Source: Caulobacter sp. CCUG 60055
Lineage (GTDB): Bacteria; Pseudomonadota; Alphaproteobacteria; Caulobacterales; Caulobacteraceae
Assembly: GCF_022750545.1 (NCBI RefSeq)
Contig: NZ_PUIC01000015.1
Span: forward strand, 1-61,868
Reading direction: 5' to 3'
Length of the DNA: 61,868 nucleotides
The translations under genes and the position numbers were made by a program. Positions within the stretch are counted from its first letter, which is position 1, and every line of letters begins with the position of its first letter. Shown here piece by piece: positions 21,197-30,857 of this stretch. The notes beneath the pieces were generated by a model. The model saw only the letters and a program-made list of their open reading frames with translations. It did not search any database and was not told the DNA's origin.

Positions 21197-22633
21197 ATGA
21201 ATCTCGTTCTCCAAGACACCATGGCCCGCGAAAAGCGGCCGTTCGTTCCCGCCGATCCCCAGCGGGTGACGATGTATGTCTGCGGACCGACGGTCTACAA
21301 CTACGTGCACATCGGCAACGCCCGGCCGGTGGTGGTCTTCGACGTGCTGTTCCGCGTACTGCGCCGGATCTACGGCGCCGAGGCGGTGGTCTACGCCCGC
21401 AACATCACCGACGTGGACGACAAGATCAACGCCAAGGCCGCCGCCGAGGGGGTCGACATCTCAGTGGTCACCGAGCGCTACGCCGCCGCCTACCACGAGG
21501 ACATGGCCGCGCTCGGCGCCCTGCCGCCGACCCTGGAGCCGCGCGCCACCGCCCATATCGAGGCGATGCAGGCGATGATCGCGCGGCTGATCGAGGGCGG
21601 CTCGGCCTACGCCGCCGAGGGCCACGCGCTGTTCGACACCCAGAGCTTCCCCGACTACGGAGCGCTGTCCGGCCGCGACCTCGACGACATGATCGCCGGG
21701 GCCCGGGTCGAGGTGGCGCCGTACAAGCGCCATCCCGCCGACTTCGTGCTGTGGAAGCCGTCCAAGCCGGGCGAGCCGGAATGGCCTTCGCCCTGGGGGC
21801 CGGGCCGGCCGGGCTGGCACATCGAATGCTCGGCCATGGTCGAGAAGACCCTGGGCGCGCCGATCGACATCCATGGCGGCGGCCTCGACCTGATCTTCCC
21901 GCACCACGAGAACGAGATCGCCCAGAGCCGCTGCGCCGACCACGCGCCGGTCTACGCCCGCTACTGGCTGCACAACGGTTTCCTCGACATGGCCGGCGAG
22001 AAAATGTCCAAGAGCCTGGGCAATGTCGTGCTGCCGCGCGAGTTGCTCAAGACCACGCCGGGCGAGGCGATCCGCTGGGCGCTGCTGTCGGCGCACTACC
22101 GCGCGCCGCTGGACTGGACGGCGGAGCTGATCGTCCAGGCTCGCCAGAGCCTCGACCGGCTCTATCAGGTGCTGCAGGACGCCGGCCGCGAGCTGGCCGG
22201 CTACGACGTCCGGAGCAATCCTGTGATCGAGCGGGCGGCGGCCGAGCTGGCCGCGCCGTTCGACGCCGCCCTGGCCAACGACCTCAATACGCCCCAGGCC
22301 CAGAGCGAGCTGTTCCAGCTGGCCCAGGGACTGCGCGCGGCCCTGACGGCCGGCGACAAGGAGGCCGCCTGGCTGCGCCGGGCCGCCCTGCTGCGGGCCG
22401 GAGAGCTGATCGGCTTCCTCCAGGCCGACCCGGGGTCCTGGTTCGAGGGCGGCGCCGACGAGGCGCTGAAGGCTCGCATCGACGACCTGCTGACCCGACG
22501 CCTGGCGGCGCGCCAGGCCAAGGACTGGCCGGCGGCCGACGCCATCCGCGACGAGCTCAACGCGCTCAACGTCGTGGTCATGGACGGCCCGCAGGGGGCG
22601 ACCTGGCGGTTCCGGGAATCGGCGGAGGCCTGA
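21197..22633 (+). CDS. cysS: Cysteinyl-tRNA synthetase
   Basis: Charges tRNA-Cys. 478 aa from the ATG at 21197, which gives the usual N-terminus before the zinc Cys and HIGN motif (MYVCGPTVYNYVHIGNAR). The longer frame to 21008 overlaps the folE promoter side and is not used. The KMSKS loop is present as GEKMSKSLGN; other zinc ligands are in WHIECS and HHENE. A short ribosome binding sequence (AAGG at 21190) precedes the start. The DinB-type gene begins 9 bp after the stop. Confidence 0.97.
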   Translation: MNLVLQDTMAREKRPFVPADPQRVTMYVCGPTVYNYVHIGNARPVVVFDVLFRVLRRIYGAEAVVYARNITDVDDKINAKAAAEGVDISVVTERYAAAYHEDMAALGALPPTLEPRATAHIEAMQAMIARLIEGGSAYAAEGHALFDTQSFPDYGALSGRDLDDMIAGARVEVAPYKRHPADFVLWKPSKPGEPEWPSPWGPGRPGWHIECSAMVEKTLGAPIDIHGGGLDLIFPHHENEIAQSRCADHAPVYARYWLHNGFLDMAGEKMSKSLGNVVLPRELLKTTPGEAIRWALLSAHYRAPLDWTAELIVQARQSLDRLYQVLQDAGRELAGYDVRSNPVIERAAAELAAPFDAALANDLNTPQAQSELFQLAQGLRAALTAGDKEAAWLRRAALLRAGELIGFLQADPGSWFEGGADEALKARIDDLLTRRLAARQAKDWPAADAIRDELNALNVVVMDGPQGATWRFRESAEA

Positions 22634-22642
22634 CGGGGCGCC

Positions 22643-23155
22643 ATGCTCGAACGCTGCCGCATGTTCGCCGGCTACAACGCCTGGGCCAACGCGCTGATCT
22701 ATGACGCCGCCGCCAGTTTGCCGGACGCGGCCTTCCACGCCGACCGCGGCGCGGCGTTCGGCTCGCTCGGCGGGACCTTGAACCACCTGCTGGTGGCGGA
22801 CCGCGTCTGGATGGCGCGCCTTATGGGCGAGCCGCCTCCCTACGACCGCCTGGACGCGGTGGTCGCGGACAGCCTGGCGCCGTTGCGCGCCGCGCGCGAG
22901 GCCGAGGACCGGCGCATCCTCGCCTATGCCGAAAGCCTGACGGCCTACGCGCTGGAGAGCGATTTCCGCTGGACCAGCATGACCGCCGGCGTGGTGACGG
23001 TTCAGCCGCTGTGGTCGGTCCTGGACCATTTCTTCAACCACCAGGCCCACCACCGCGGCCAGGCCCACGCCCTGTTGACGGCGGCGGGCGGCGAGGGGCC
23101 GGCGCTGGACCTGCCGATCTTCCAGCGGACGGCCGGGATCGGCAGGGGTTCATAG
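22643..23155 (+). CDS. DinB-family protein (metal-dependent four-helix bundle)
   Basis: A 170-aa protein with the DinB/DUF664 pattern: YNAWAN near the start, a first metal His at H48 in LNHLL, and a second His pair in FNHQAHHRGQAH near residues 130-140. The fold is that of thiol-dependent S-transferases such as bacillithiol or mycothiol enzymes; the role here is unknown. It follows cysS by 9 bp and may be co-transcribed with it and with the next genes (SRPBCC and scaffold protein), all on the plus strand. Confidence 0.88.
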   Translation: MLERCRMFAGYNAWANALIYDAAASLPDAAFHADRGAAFGSLGGTLNHLLVADRVWMARLMGEPPPYDRLDAVVADSLAPLRAAREAEDRRILAYAESLTAYALESDFRWTSMTAGVVTVQPLWSVLDHFFNHQAHHRGQAHALLTAAGGEGPALDLPIFQRTAGIGRGS

Positions 23156-23170
23156 GACAAGGATGTTGCG

Positions 23171-23632
23171 ATGCCCGTGAAACTCGAACACCGGCTGGGC
23201 GTCCAGGCTCCGGCCGAGGTGATCTGGGAGGTGCTGTCCGACCTGGGGCGCTGGGACGAGTGGTGCCCGCTCTACGGCGCGGCGTCGGGGACGATCCGCA
23301 TCGGCGAGGTGCTGACCATGACCCTCAAGCTGCCGGGACAGAAGCCCGAGGTCATCCGGCCTGTGGTGCTGGACTGGGTGCCGCACGAACAGCTGCACTG
23401 GCGGCTGTCGATGGCCAACGGGCTGGTGCGCACCGTCCGCTATTTCGAGATCGAGAAGATGAGCGAGGACGGCGCGATCTTCTCCAACGGCGAAATGTTC
23501 GGCGGCCTGCTGGGCGGCTTCGTCGCCCGACAGATGAGGACGTCGATCCGCGGCGGCTTCGAGGCCATGGGCGAGGCGCTGCGCGACCGCGCCGAGGCCC
23601 TCTGGCGCGAGCGCGGCGCAAGCGCCAAGTAA
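23171..23632 (+). CDS. SRPBCC (START/Bet v1-like) domain protein
   Basis: A 153-aa single-domain protein with the opening VKLEHRLGVQAPAEVIWEVLSDLGRWDEW, which is the usual first strand-helix of the SRPBCC ligand-binding fold, and a C-terminal helix after GGFEAMGEALRDRAE. No catalytic residues are evident; family members bind hydrophobic ligands or act as co-chaperones. It lies 15 bp after the DinB gene and 6 bp before the scaffold gene. Function unknown. Confidence 0.8.
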   Translation: MPVKLEHRLGVQAPAEVIWEVLSDLGRWDEWCPLYGAASGTIRIGEVLTMTLKLPGQKPEVIRPVVLDWVPHEQLHWRLSMANGLVRTVRYFEIEKMSEDGAIFSNGEMFGGLLGGFVARQMRTSIRGGFEAMGEALRDRAEALWRERGASAK

Positions 23633-23638
23633 AGAGGC

Positions 23639-24076
23639 ATGATCGACGACCTCTACTCCGCCAAGATCCTGCGCCTGGCCGCCGACATGCCGCGCGCCGG
23701 CCGGCTGGCCGCGCCGGACGCCAGCGCCGAGAAGGTCTCCAAGCTGTGCGGCAGCCGCATCGTCGTCGACGTGACGATGGATGGCGACCGGGTGGCCGAC
23801 TTCGCCCAGGACGTGAAGGCCTGCGCGCTGGGCCAGGCCGCCGCCGCCGTGCTGGGCGCCCACGTGGTCGGGGCCAGCCTCGCCGAGCTGGAAGCCGCGC
23901 GCGACGCCTTGCGCGCCATGCTCAAGGCCGGCGGCCCGCCGCCGCAGGGCCGCTTCGCCGACCTCGCCGTGCTGGAGGCGGTCAGGGACTATCCGGCCCG
24001 CCACGCCTCGACGATGCTCGCCTTCGAGGCGGCGGCCGAAGCGGCCCGCGTCGCGGCGCCCGCGCCGGCGTCCTGA
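23639..24076 (+). CDS. Iron-sulfur cluster scaffold-like protein (IscU/NifU N-terminal type)
   Basis: A 145-aa protein resembling the NifU N-terminal/IscU fold: LYSAKILRLAADMPRAGRL at the start, C37 in KLCGSR and C62 in KACALGQA. The third cysteine of classical IscU is absent, as in several alphaproteobacterial homologues annotated as scaffold proteins, so cluster assembly is possible but unproven. The C-terminus is Ala-rich. It lies 6 bp after the SRPBCC gene; yidD follows after 100 bp. Confidence 0.78.
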   Translation: MIDDLYSAKILRLAADMPRAGRLAAPDASAEKVSKLCGSRIVVDVTMDGDRVADFAQDVKACALGQAAAAVLGAHVVGASLAELEAARDALRAMLKAGGPPPQGRFADLAVLEAVRDYPARHASTMLAFEAAAEAARVAAPAPAS

Positions 24077-24176
24077 GTCGAAGTCGTCCGCCCAAAGATT
24101 GCTGCATTGCGACGGTCTTGTGGCGCGCACGCCTAGCGCGTGATAGGTCAAACCCTTCGTTGTCACGAGCCTCCCC

Positions 24177-24455
24177 ATGGCCGGCGCCTACGACCGTCTT
24201 ATTTGTTTCGCTTTGCGAACCTACAAGCTGACGCTGTCGCCGCTGATTGGCCGTCAATGCCGATTCTTGCCGACCTGCTCGGAGTACGCAGCTCAGGCCT
24301 TGATCGGACACGGCCCCGTCGCGGGATCATGGCTCGCGGTTCGACGGATATGCCGTTGCCGGCCGTTGGCTCCATGGGGGTACGATCCGGCGCCGCCGGG
24401 ACCGCGCGCCGCCGACGTGGCGTGGGTTCCGGGCAGTTGGAAGTGTGAGGGATGA
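24177..24455 (+). CDS. yidD: Membrane protein insertion efficiency factor YidD
   Basis: A 92-aa protein with the full YidD signature: an amphipathic N-terminus ([12 protein letters not shown]), [11 protein letters not shown] with two Cys (C28, C34), [16 protein letters not shown] and a C-terminal GYDP. YidD helps YidC-dependent membrane insertion. In many bacteria yidD sits between rnpA and yidC; here it overlaps thrS by four bases (ATGA), so the two are translationally coupled. Codon use in the first 150 bp is less GC-biased than in its neighbours. Confidence 0.93.
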   Translation: MAGAYDRLICFALRTYKLTLSPLIGRQCRFLPTCSEYAAQALIGHGPVAGSWLAVRRICRCRPLAPWGYDPAPPGPRAADVAWVPGSWKCEG

Positions 24456-26428
24456 TCGATCTGCAGTTTCCTGACGGCTCCATCCGTCAGTACGCCGAGG
24501 GAGCGACGGGCCGGGACGTGGCCGCGTCGATCTCCAAGTCGTTGGAAAAGAAGGCGCTGCTCGTCAAGCTCGACGGCGTGCTGCTGGACCTTGAGCGGCC
24601 CCTGACCGTCGGCGGCAGGATCGAGATCGTCACCCGCGAGGCGCCCGAGGCGCTCGAGGTCATCCGCCACGACACCGCCCACGTGCTGGCCGAGGCCGTG
24701 CAGGAGCTGTTCCCCGGCACCCAGGTGACCATCGGCCCGAATGTCGAGGACGGCTTCTACTACGACTTCGCCCGCGACGAGCCGTTCCAGCTCGACGACC
24801 TGGCCAAGATCGAGCAGCGCATGCGCGAGATCGTCGACCGCGACGAGAAGATCACGCGCGAGCTGGTCGACCGCGACGCCGCCATCGCCGACTTCGAGGC
24901 GATGGGCGAGGCCTACAAGGCCGAGATCATCCGCGACCTGCCGGCCGCCGAGCCGATCACCGTCTATCATCAGGGCGCCTGGAAGGACCTGTGCCGCGGG
25001 CCGCACCTGCCGTCGACCAGGCACGTCGGCAAGGCGTTCAAGCTGACCAAGCTGGCCGGCGCCTACTGGCGCGGCGACCAGAACAACGCCCAGTTGCAGC
25101 GCATCTACGGCACCGCCTGGGCTTCGGAAGCCGACCTCGAGGCCTATCTGAAACGCATCGAGGAGGCCGAAAAGCGCGATCACCGCCGCCTCGGCCGGCA
25201 GATGGACCTGTTCCACATCCAGGAAGAGGCCGTCGGCCAGGTGTTCTGGCATCCCAAGGGTGCGACCCTCTACCGCACCCTTGAGAACTATGTCCGCCGC
25301 AAGATCGAAAAACGCGGCTATGTCGAGGTCAAGTCCCCCTCGCTGATGGACAAGAAGCTGTGGGAGACGTCCGGTCACTGGGCGAAGTACCGCGAGAACA
25401 TGTTCGTCTGCGAAGTCGAGACCGACGACAGGACCTTGGTGGTCAAGCCGATGAACTGCCCGGGCCACGTGCAGATCTTCAAGGTCGGCCAGAAGTCTTA
25501 TCGGGAACTGCCGCTGCGCATGGCCGAATTCGGATCGTGCCACCGCTATGAGCCTTCGGGCGCGTTGCACGGCATCATGCGGGTGCGCGGTTTCGTCCAG
25601 GACGACGCGCATATTTTCTGCACTGCGGAACAATTGCCCGCCGAAGCCGCTTCTGCTGGCAGGCTGATTTTTGAAACCTATTCGGAATTCGGCTTCGACA
25701 GGGTCGACGTGAAGCTGTCGACGCGACCGGAACAGCGGATCGGCTCGGACGAAATCTGGGACGACGCCGAAGCGCAACTGGCCAAGGCTTGCGAATTGAT
25801 GGGGGTCGATTTCCAGATCAATCCGGGGGAAGGCGCGTTCTACGGGCCCAAGCTCGAATTCACCCTCTACGACGCCATCGGCCGCGCCTGGCAGTGCGGC
25901 ACGGTTCAGGTCGACTTCAACCTTCCCGAACGGTTCGGCGCGGAATACGTGGCCGAGGACGGCTCCAAGCAGCGGCCGGCCATGCTGCACCGCGCGGTGC
26001 TGGGCTCGATGGAGCGCTTCATCGGCATCCTGATCGAGCACTATGGCGGGGCGTTCCCGCTGTGGCTGGCGCCGGTGCAGGTGGTGGTGGCGACCATCAC
26101 CTCGGACGCCGACGACTACGCGCAGGAGGTCGTTCGCAGGTTGACTGACGCCGGACTTCGCGTACAGGTCGATCTGCGCAATGAGAAGATCAACTACAAG
26201 ATTCGCGAGCACAGCCTCGCGAAGGTTCCGGTGATCGCGGTGGTCGGACGCAAGGAAGCCGAGACCGGCGAGGTCGCCCTGCGCCGTCTGGGCTCGGACG
26301 GCCAGCAGATCGTCACGGTCGACGCGGCCGCGGCGCTGCTGGCGGCCCAGGCCCTGCCGCCCGATCTCAGCCCGCGGCCTCCTGCGGCCGCCGTCCCCCC
26401 CGCCGCCGTCGAGTACGCCGAGGCCTAG
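24452..26428 (+). CDS. thrS: Threonyl-tRNA synthetase
   Basis: Charges tRNA-Thr. 658 aa with an N-terminal TGS domain (1-64), the editing/SAD domain (about 65-240), a class II catalytic core with zinc ligand C336 in MNCPGHV, and a C-terminal anticodon-binding domain. A Pro/Ala-rich tail of about 25 residues follows the anticodon domain. The start ATG overlaps the yidD stop (ATGA). Between about 25,590 and 25,960 the codons are noticeably more A/T-ending than elsewhere in the gene. The final base overlaps the GTG of the next gene. Confidence 0.97.
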   Translation: MIDLQFPDGSIRQYAEGATGRDVAASISKSLEKKALLVKLDGVLLDLERPLTVGGRIEIVTREAPEALEVIRHDTAHVLAEAVQELFPGTQVTIGPNVEDGFYYDFARDEPFQLDDLAKIEQRMREIVDRDEKITRELVDRDAAIADFEAMGEAYKAEIIRDLPAAEPITVYHQGAWKDLCRGPHLPSTRHVGKAFKLTKLAGAYWRGDQNNAQLQRIYGTAWASEADLEAYLKRIEEAEKRDHRRLGRQMDLFHIQEEAVGQVFWHPKGATLYRTLENYVRRKIEKRGYVEVKSPSLMDKKLWETSGHWAKYRENMFVCEVETDDRTLVVKPMNCPGHVQIFKVGQKSYRELPLRMAEFGSCHRYEPSGALHGIMRVRGFVQDDAHIFCTAEQLPAEAASAGRLIFETYSEFGFDRVDVKLSTRPEQRIGSDEIWDDAEAQLAKACELMGVDFQINPGEGAFYGPKLEFTLYDAIGRAWQCGTVQVDFNLPERFGAEYVAEDGSKQRPAMLHRAVLGSMERFIGILIEHYGGAFPLWLAPVQVVVATITSDADDYAQEVVRRLTDAGLRVQVDLRNEKINYKIREHSLAKVPVIAVVGRKEAETGEVALRRLGSDGQQIVTVDAAAALLAAQALPPDLSPRPPAAAVPPAAVEYAEA

Positions 26429-27372
26429 TGAACAGTCTCGCCAATCATCTCCAGGTCGAAGGCCTTCGCCGCGCGCTGCCCACGCCGCCGCCCGCGCCGC
26501 TGCGTCCGCAGATTTCGGTGGTGATGGTGGTCTACATGACCGGCCCGGCCCTGGCCGCGAGCGTCGACCACGTGCTGGCCGAATCGCTGGTCGACGAGTT
26601 CATCATCGTCGACAACGGCTCGCCGCCGGACGTGGCCGCCTGGCTGCGCGAGCTGGGCAAGGCCGAGCCGCGCGTGCGCCTGATCCAGGGCCAGGGCAAT
26701 GTCGGCTTCGCGCGCGGAGCCAATCTGGGCGCCGCCGCGGCGCACGGCGCGGGCCTGGTCTTCCTCAATCCCGACGCCTTCATCCAGCCTGGATGCATCG
26801 CTGAACTGGCGGCGGCGGCGATCGGCCGCCCGGCCCCTTGCGTGGTCGGCGGTCGGGTGCTGAACGAGGACGGCAGCGAGCAGCGCGGCGGTCGGCGCGG
26901 CGAGGTCACGCCGCTCACCACCCTGCTGACCTTCAGCCAGCTCAGCCTGGCCAGCCAGGGCCTGCGGCGGTTCGAAATCCACCGCGAGGGCGAGCCGGTG
27001 CCGACCGGCCCGGTGCCGATGCCGACCATCTCGGGCGCCTGCTTCTATATGCGCGCCCTCGATTTCAAGCTGCTGCGCGGCTTCGACGAGGGCTTCTTCC
27101 TCCATGTCGAGGACATCGACCTGTGCTGGCGCGCCCGTCAGGCCGGCGGCGCGGTGGTGTTCCAGCCGCGCGCCACCGCCGTGCACCTGGGCTCGACCAG
27201 CCGCAAGCATCCGCTGGCCATCGAATGGCACAAGGGGCGCGGCCTGGTCCGCTATTTCCTCAAGCAGGCCGACAGCGCCGGCCGCTACGCCTTCGCCCTG
27301 GCGCTGTCGCCGCTGATCCTGGCGGCGGCGGTGGCGCGTCCGGCGCTGCGCACCGTCCGTCCCCGCCGCTGA
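26428..27372 (+). CDS. Glycosyltransferase family 2 (rhamnosyltransferase-like)
   Basis: A 314-aa GT-A fold enzyme: ISVVMVVYMTGPAL opening, IIVDNGSPP nucleotide-binding segment, GNVGFARGANLG, and an NPDAF motif in place of the DXD metal site, as is common in the WbbL-type subgroup. HVEDIDLCWRARQAG near residues 228-242 is typical of that subgroup. The GTG start shares one base with the thrS stop. The C-terminus has hydrophobic residues suggesting membrane association. It is likely involved in surface polysaccharide; the acceptor is unknown. Confidence 0.87.
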   Translation: MNSLANHLQVEGLRRALPTPPPAPLRPQISVVMVVYMTGPALAASVDHVLAESLVDEFIIVDNGSPPDVAAWLRELGKAEPRVRLIQGQGNVGFARGANLGAAAAHGAGLVFLNPDAFIQPGCIAELAAAAIGRPAPCVVGGRVLNEDGSEQRGGRRGEVTPLTTLLTFSQLSLASQGLRRFEIHREGEPVPTGPVPMPTISGACFYMRALDFKLLRGFDEGFFLHVEDIDLCWRARQAGGAVVFQPRATAVHLGSTSRKHPLAIEWHKGRGLVRYFLKQADSAGRYAFALALSPLILAAAVARPALRTVRPRR

Positions 27373-27378
27373 TCCTCC

Positions 27379-28284
27379 TCAGGACCTGACCGGAAAGCCG
27401 CCCGCGCGGGCCACCGCCGACGGCGGCGTCTTGCCCAGCCGCTCACAGATCCAGCGGCCGGCGGCGATCAGGCCGTCGAGGTCGAGGCCGGTCTCGAAGC
27501 CGGCCCGGTCCAGCATGTAGACCAGATCCTCGGTGCCGATGTTGCCGGTGGCCGCCGGCGCGAACGGGCAGCCGCCGATGCCGCCGCAGCTGGCGTCGAG
27601 GACGTCGACGCCGGCCTCTATGCTGGCGAAGGCGTTGGCCAGGCCGGTGTTGCGGGTGTCGTGGAAGTGCATCCGCAGGCGGACCCCGGGGGCGGCCGCG
27701 CGCACCGCCTCGATGCGCCGGCGCACCGTCCAGGGATCGGCGACGCCGATGGTGTCGGCGATGGCGATCTCGTCGACCTTCAGGGCGGCGGCCTCGCGGG
27801 CGATGGCGACCACCTGCTGTTCGGACACCTCGCCGTCGAAGGGGTCGCCGAACGCCACCGAAATGGTCGCCGACAGCCGCGGCCCGCCCTCGGCGGCCTT
27901 CTTGGCGGCGATGTCGGCCAGGGTGGCCAGCTGCTCGGCGACGGTGGCGCCCTGGTTGCGCATGCCGAAGCCGTCGGAGGCGCAGACCACGGCGTTGACC
28001 TCGTCGCAGCCGGCGGCGACCGCCCGGTCCCATCCCTTCAGGTTCAGGGCCAGGCCGATGCGCGAGCGCCCGGCGCGATGCGGCAGGGCCTCCATCACCT
28101 CCTCGGCGCCGGCCATCTGGGGCACGCGCTTGGGATTGACGAAGGACACCGCCTCGATCCGGCGCACGCCGCAGGCTTCCAGGCGGCCGATGAAGTCCAG
28201 CTTCTCGTCGACCGACAGCACGGCCTTCTCGTTCTGCAAGCCGTCGCGGGGGCCGACTTCGACGATCTCGATCACGCGGCTCAT
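27379..28284 (-). CDS. Hydroxymethylglutaryl-CoA lyase
   Basis: Cleaves HMG-CoA to acetoacetate and acetyl-CoA at the end of leucine breakdown. 301 aa, TIM barrel with VGPRDGLQNE at the start, the metal-site HFHDTRNTG and the C-terminal Cys loop CGGIGGCPFAP. Its start overlaps the stop of the upstream ArnT-like gene by four bases. No other leucine-catabolic genes are adjacent. The acetoacetate product could connect with phaA/phaB in the window, but this is inference. Confidence 0.94.
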   Translation of the reverse strand: MSRVIEIVEVGPRDGLQNEKAVLSVDEKLDFIGRLEACGVRRIEAVSFVNPKRVPQMAGAEEVMEALPHRAGRSRIGLALNLKGWDRAVAAGCDEVNAVVCASDGFGMRNQGATVAEQLATLADIAAKKAAEGGPRLSATISVAFGDPFDGEVSEQQVVAIAREAAALKVDEIAIADTIGVADPWTVRRRIEAVRAAAPGVRLRMHFHDTRNTGLANAFASIEAGVDVLDASCGGIGGCPFAPAATGNIGTEDLVYMLDRAGFETGLDLDGLIAAGRWICERLGKTPPSAVARAGGFPVRS

Positions 28285-30005
28285 GGCTTGGCCTTCCGTT
28301 GCTGCGGCGGGGCGGGGGGCGAGGGGGCGGCGACCGGCTGGTCGTCGGCCTCGCCCGTCGCCTTATATAGGGTCAGGGTCATGGTCTGGTTGTTGGAGTA
28401 GTCCTTGCCCTTCACCACCCCGGCGGGCTGGGCCTGGACGCCCTCGGCCTTGAGCGCCGCCTGGAAGGCCGCCTCGTCGCGGGATTCGACCACCGCCGGC
28501 CGGCCGTCGGCCAGGGCGTCGACGGCTTCCTGCGCGCCGTCCAGGCCGGTGCGGGTGCCGAGCTGGAAGACCAGGCTCGGCTCGGCGTAGCCGGCCACCG
28601 CCACCGGGCCGGGCGTCAGGCCGTCGCGAGGATTGAGGTCGGCCTTGTCGAGCGCCCGCGCCACCTCCTGCGAAAGCCACAGCGGCTTGAGCCTGGGCGC
28701 CAGCCCGGCGGCCAGGGCGCCGTGCGCCGCCACGCCGACGACGCCGCCGACGAGCAGGGCCGGCCCGGCCGCCCGCCGCAGCGCCGCCGCAGCGCCGATC
28801 AGGCCGGCGGCGATGAACAGGGCCCCCGTGACGGCGGCCGGGGCGAGGTCGGCGGGGCCGCCGAACTGCGAGGTCAGCGAGAAGGTCGCCGCCCCCAGCG
28901 CCCCGCCGACCAGCAGCGACAGGGCCGCGCCGATCCAGCGGCTCCAGCGGCCCAGCGGCTGGGTCAGGGCGCCGGCCGCCAGCCAGGCCAGGGCGCCGTA
29001 GGCGGGCAGGGTGTAGTGGACGAGCTTGGTCGGCAGCGCCTCGAACACCAGCCAGGTCGGGATCAGCCAGCACAGGGCGAAGCGGACGCCGGGCGTCGCG
29101 CGCTGTCGCCAGCCGAACACCAGGGCGGCCGGCAGCAGGACGGTGGCGGGGAACAGCAGCACCGGCGACAACAGGAGGTGCAGGCCGGGCGGGGCGCCGT
29201 GGCTTTCGTGGCCGCCGGCCAGCTTGGGCGCCAGGTCGCCGCCGACCGCGCCGGTCCAGAACGCTCCGTCGGTGGCGACGGTGATCGCCGTCGCCCACGG
29301 CAGCACCACGGCCGCCACCAGGATCAGACCCCAGGACCAGCCCATCGTCCGCGCCCAGGGCGCCTTGCGGTCCCAGGCCCACAAGGCCAGCCCGGCCAGC
29401 ACGACGACCATCGGCCCGACCGGGCCCTTGTCGATCATGGCCAGGGCCACGCCGGCCCAGAACAGCGCCTTGGTCCGCCAGCCGAAGGCGCCGAGGCCGG
29501 ACGAGGCGGCGTACATGCGGCCGAAGGCGGCCATGGCCAGGGTCGTCGCGCCGCACAGCACGGCGTCGGTCTTGGCGATGAAGGCCTCGGTCGACAGGAT
29601 GAAGCAGGCGCCGAGCACGGCCCCGGCCATGAACCCCGACCGGGCGCCGAAGAAGGCGGCCGCGCCCCAGGCGGCGGCGGCGGCGGCGAGCATGGCCCCC
29701 AGCAGCGAGGGGATGCGGTAGGCCCAGATCTGCCGCGCCTCGACCGAGGAGAAGGCCGATACGCTGGCCGCCTGCAGCCAATGGATGCCCACCGGCTTCT
29801 TGTCGCGCGGCTGGTCCTGATAGTTGATGGTGACGAAGTCGCCGGTCTCCAGCATCTGCGCCGTGGCCTGGGCGAAGCGGGATTCGTCGCGGTCGAGCGG
29901 CGGCACGGCGAACACGCCGGGCAGGCCGGCGATCAGGGCGACGAGGGCGGCGAGCAGCGGGCCGCGCCAGCCGCGGGTCCAGGCGTCGAGACGGGTGTCG
30001 GTCAT
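28281..30005 (-). CDS. ArnT-like lipid-linked glycosyltransferase (GT-C fold)
   Basis: A 574-aa inner-membrane protein with around twelve hydrophobic segments. After the first segment it has the periplasmic catalytic motif PPLDRDESRFAQATAQML with the DE pair typical of ArnT/GT83 enzymes, then DKKPVGIHWLQ. The C-terminal periplasmic part ends in a Pro-rich tail. The start at 30005 is chosen because a hydrophobic segment follows soon after; an in-frame start 12 codons earlier exists. Such enzymes transfer a sugar from a polyprenyl phosphate. A GT2 of the type that makes such donors is encoded divergently 120 bp away. Confidence 0.88.
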   Translation of the reverse strand: MTDTRLDAWTRGWRGPLLAALVALIAGLPGVFAVPPLDRDESRFAQATAQMLETGDFVTINYQDQPRDKKPVGIHWLQAASVSAFSSVEARQIWAYRIPSLLGAMLAAAAAAWGAAAFFGARSGFMAGAVLGACFILSTEAFIAKTDAVLCGATTLAMAAFGRMYAASSGLGAFGWRTKALFWAGVALAMIDKGPVGPMVVVLAGLALWAWDRKAPWARTMGWSWGLILVAAVVLPWATAITVATDGAFWTGAVGGDLAPKLAGGHESHGAPPGLHLLLSPVLLFPATVLLPAALVFGWRQRATPGVRFALCWLIPTWLVFEALPTKLVHYTLPAYGALAWLAAGALTQPLGRWSRWIGAALSLLVGGALGAATFSLTSQFGGPADLAPAAVTGALFIAAGLIGAAAALRRAAGPALLVGGVVGVAAHGALAAGLAPRLKPLWLSQEVARALDKADLNPRDGLTPGPVAVAGYAEPSLVFQLGTRTGLDGAQEAVDALADGRPAVVESRDEAAFQAALKAEGVQAQPAGVVKGKDYSNNQTMTLTLYKATGEADDQPVAAPSPPAPPQQRKAKP

Positions 30006-30125
30006 CCGGCGTGCATAGCATGGCGCGCGGGCCGCCCGCATCCGCCGAGGCGCCCTGGCCGCATGGCCCCTGCCCAGGACCGCCGAAACCCGCTATGAGG
30101 CGATCAAACGCAGCGCAGGTTCTTG

Positions 30126-30845
30126 ATGACGCCCGATTTCTCCGTGGTCGTCCCGGTGCACGACGAGGAGGGCAATGTCGGCCCGCTCGCCCGGGAGATC
30201 GCCCAGGCCTTCGCCGGCCAGTCCTACGAAATGATCTTCATCGACGACCGCAGCCGCGACGGCACGCGCGCGGCGTTGAACGCGCTGAAGTCCGAGCTGC
30301 CGGCCCTGCGCGTCCTGTCGCACGAGAAGAACTCGGGGCAGAGCCGGGCGGTGCGCACCGGCGTCCTCGCCGCCCGGGGCGACATCGTCGTCACTCTCGA
30401 CGGCGACGGCCAGAACGATCCCGCCGACGCGCCGCGCCTGGCGCTGCGGCTGAAGGCGGCGCCGGCCCGTCTCGCCCTGATCGGCGGCGAGCGGATCAAG
30501 CGTCAGGACACCGCCGCCAAGCGTTTCGCCTCGCGGTTCGGCAACGGGGTGCGCAAGCGGTTGCTCAACGACGGCGCCGACGACACCGGCTGCGGCCTGA
30601 AGGCGTTCCGGCGCGAGGCGTTCCTGCGCCTGCCCTATTTCGATCACATCCACCGCTACCTGCCGGCCCTGATGATCCGCGAGGGCTACGAGGTGGCGTT
30701 CGAGCCGGTCAACCACCGGGCGCGCGGGGCGGGGGTGTCCAAATACACCAATCTCGGCCGGCTGTGGGCTTCGCTGTCCGACCTGCTGGGCGTGATGTGG
30801 CTCAACACCCGCTCGCGCCTGCCGGGCGGCGTGGCGGAAGACTGA
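30126..30845 (+). CDS. Polyprenyl-phosphate glycosyltransferase, GT2 (DPM1/ArnC-like)
   Basis: A 239-aa enzyme with FSVVVPVHDEEGNV, FIDDRSRDGT and the metal motif TLDGDGQNDP. These features match dolichol-phosphate-mannose-synthase-like GT2 enzymes. No C-terminal membrane helices are visible, so it is probably peripheral. The ATG at 30126 is preferred over a TTG one codon earlier. It is divergent from the ArnT-like gene, and 12 bp downstream lies a small membrane protein. The likely role is making a lipid-linked sugar donor. Confidence 0.88.
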   Translation: MTPDFSVVVPVHDEEGNVGPLAREIAQAFAGQSYEMIFIDDRSRDGTRAALNALKSELPALRVLSHEKNSGQSRAVRTGVLAARGDIVVTLDGDGQNDPADAPRLALRLKAAPARLALIGGERIKRQDTAAKRFASRFGNGVRKRLLNDGADDTGCGLKAFRREAFLRLPYFDHIHRYLPALMIREGYEVAFEPVNHRARGAGVSKYTNLGRLWASLSDLLGVMWLNTRSRLPGGVAED

Positions 30846-30857
30846 GGCCGGGTCGCC

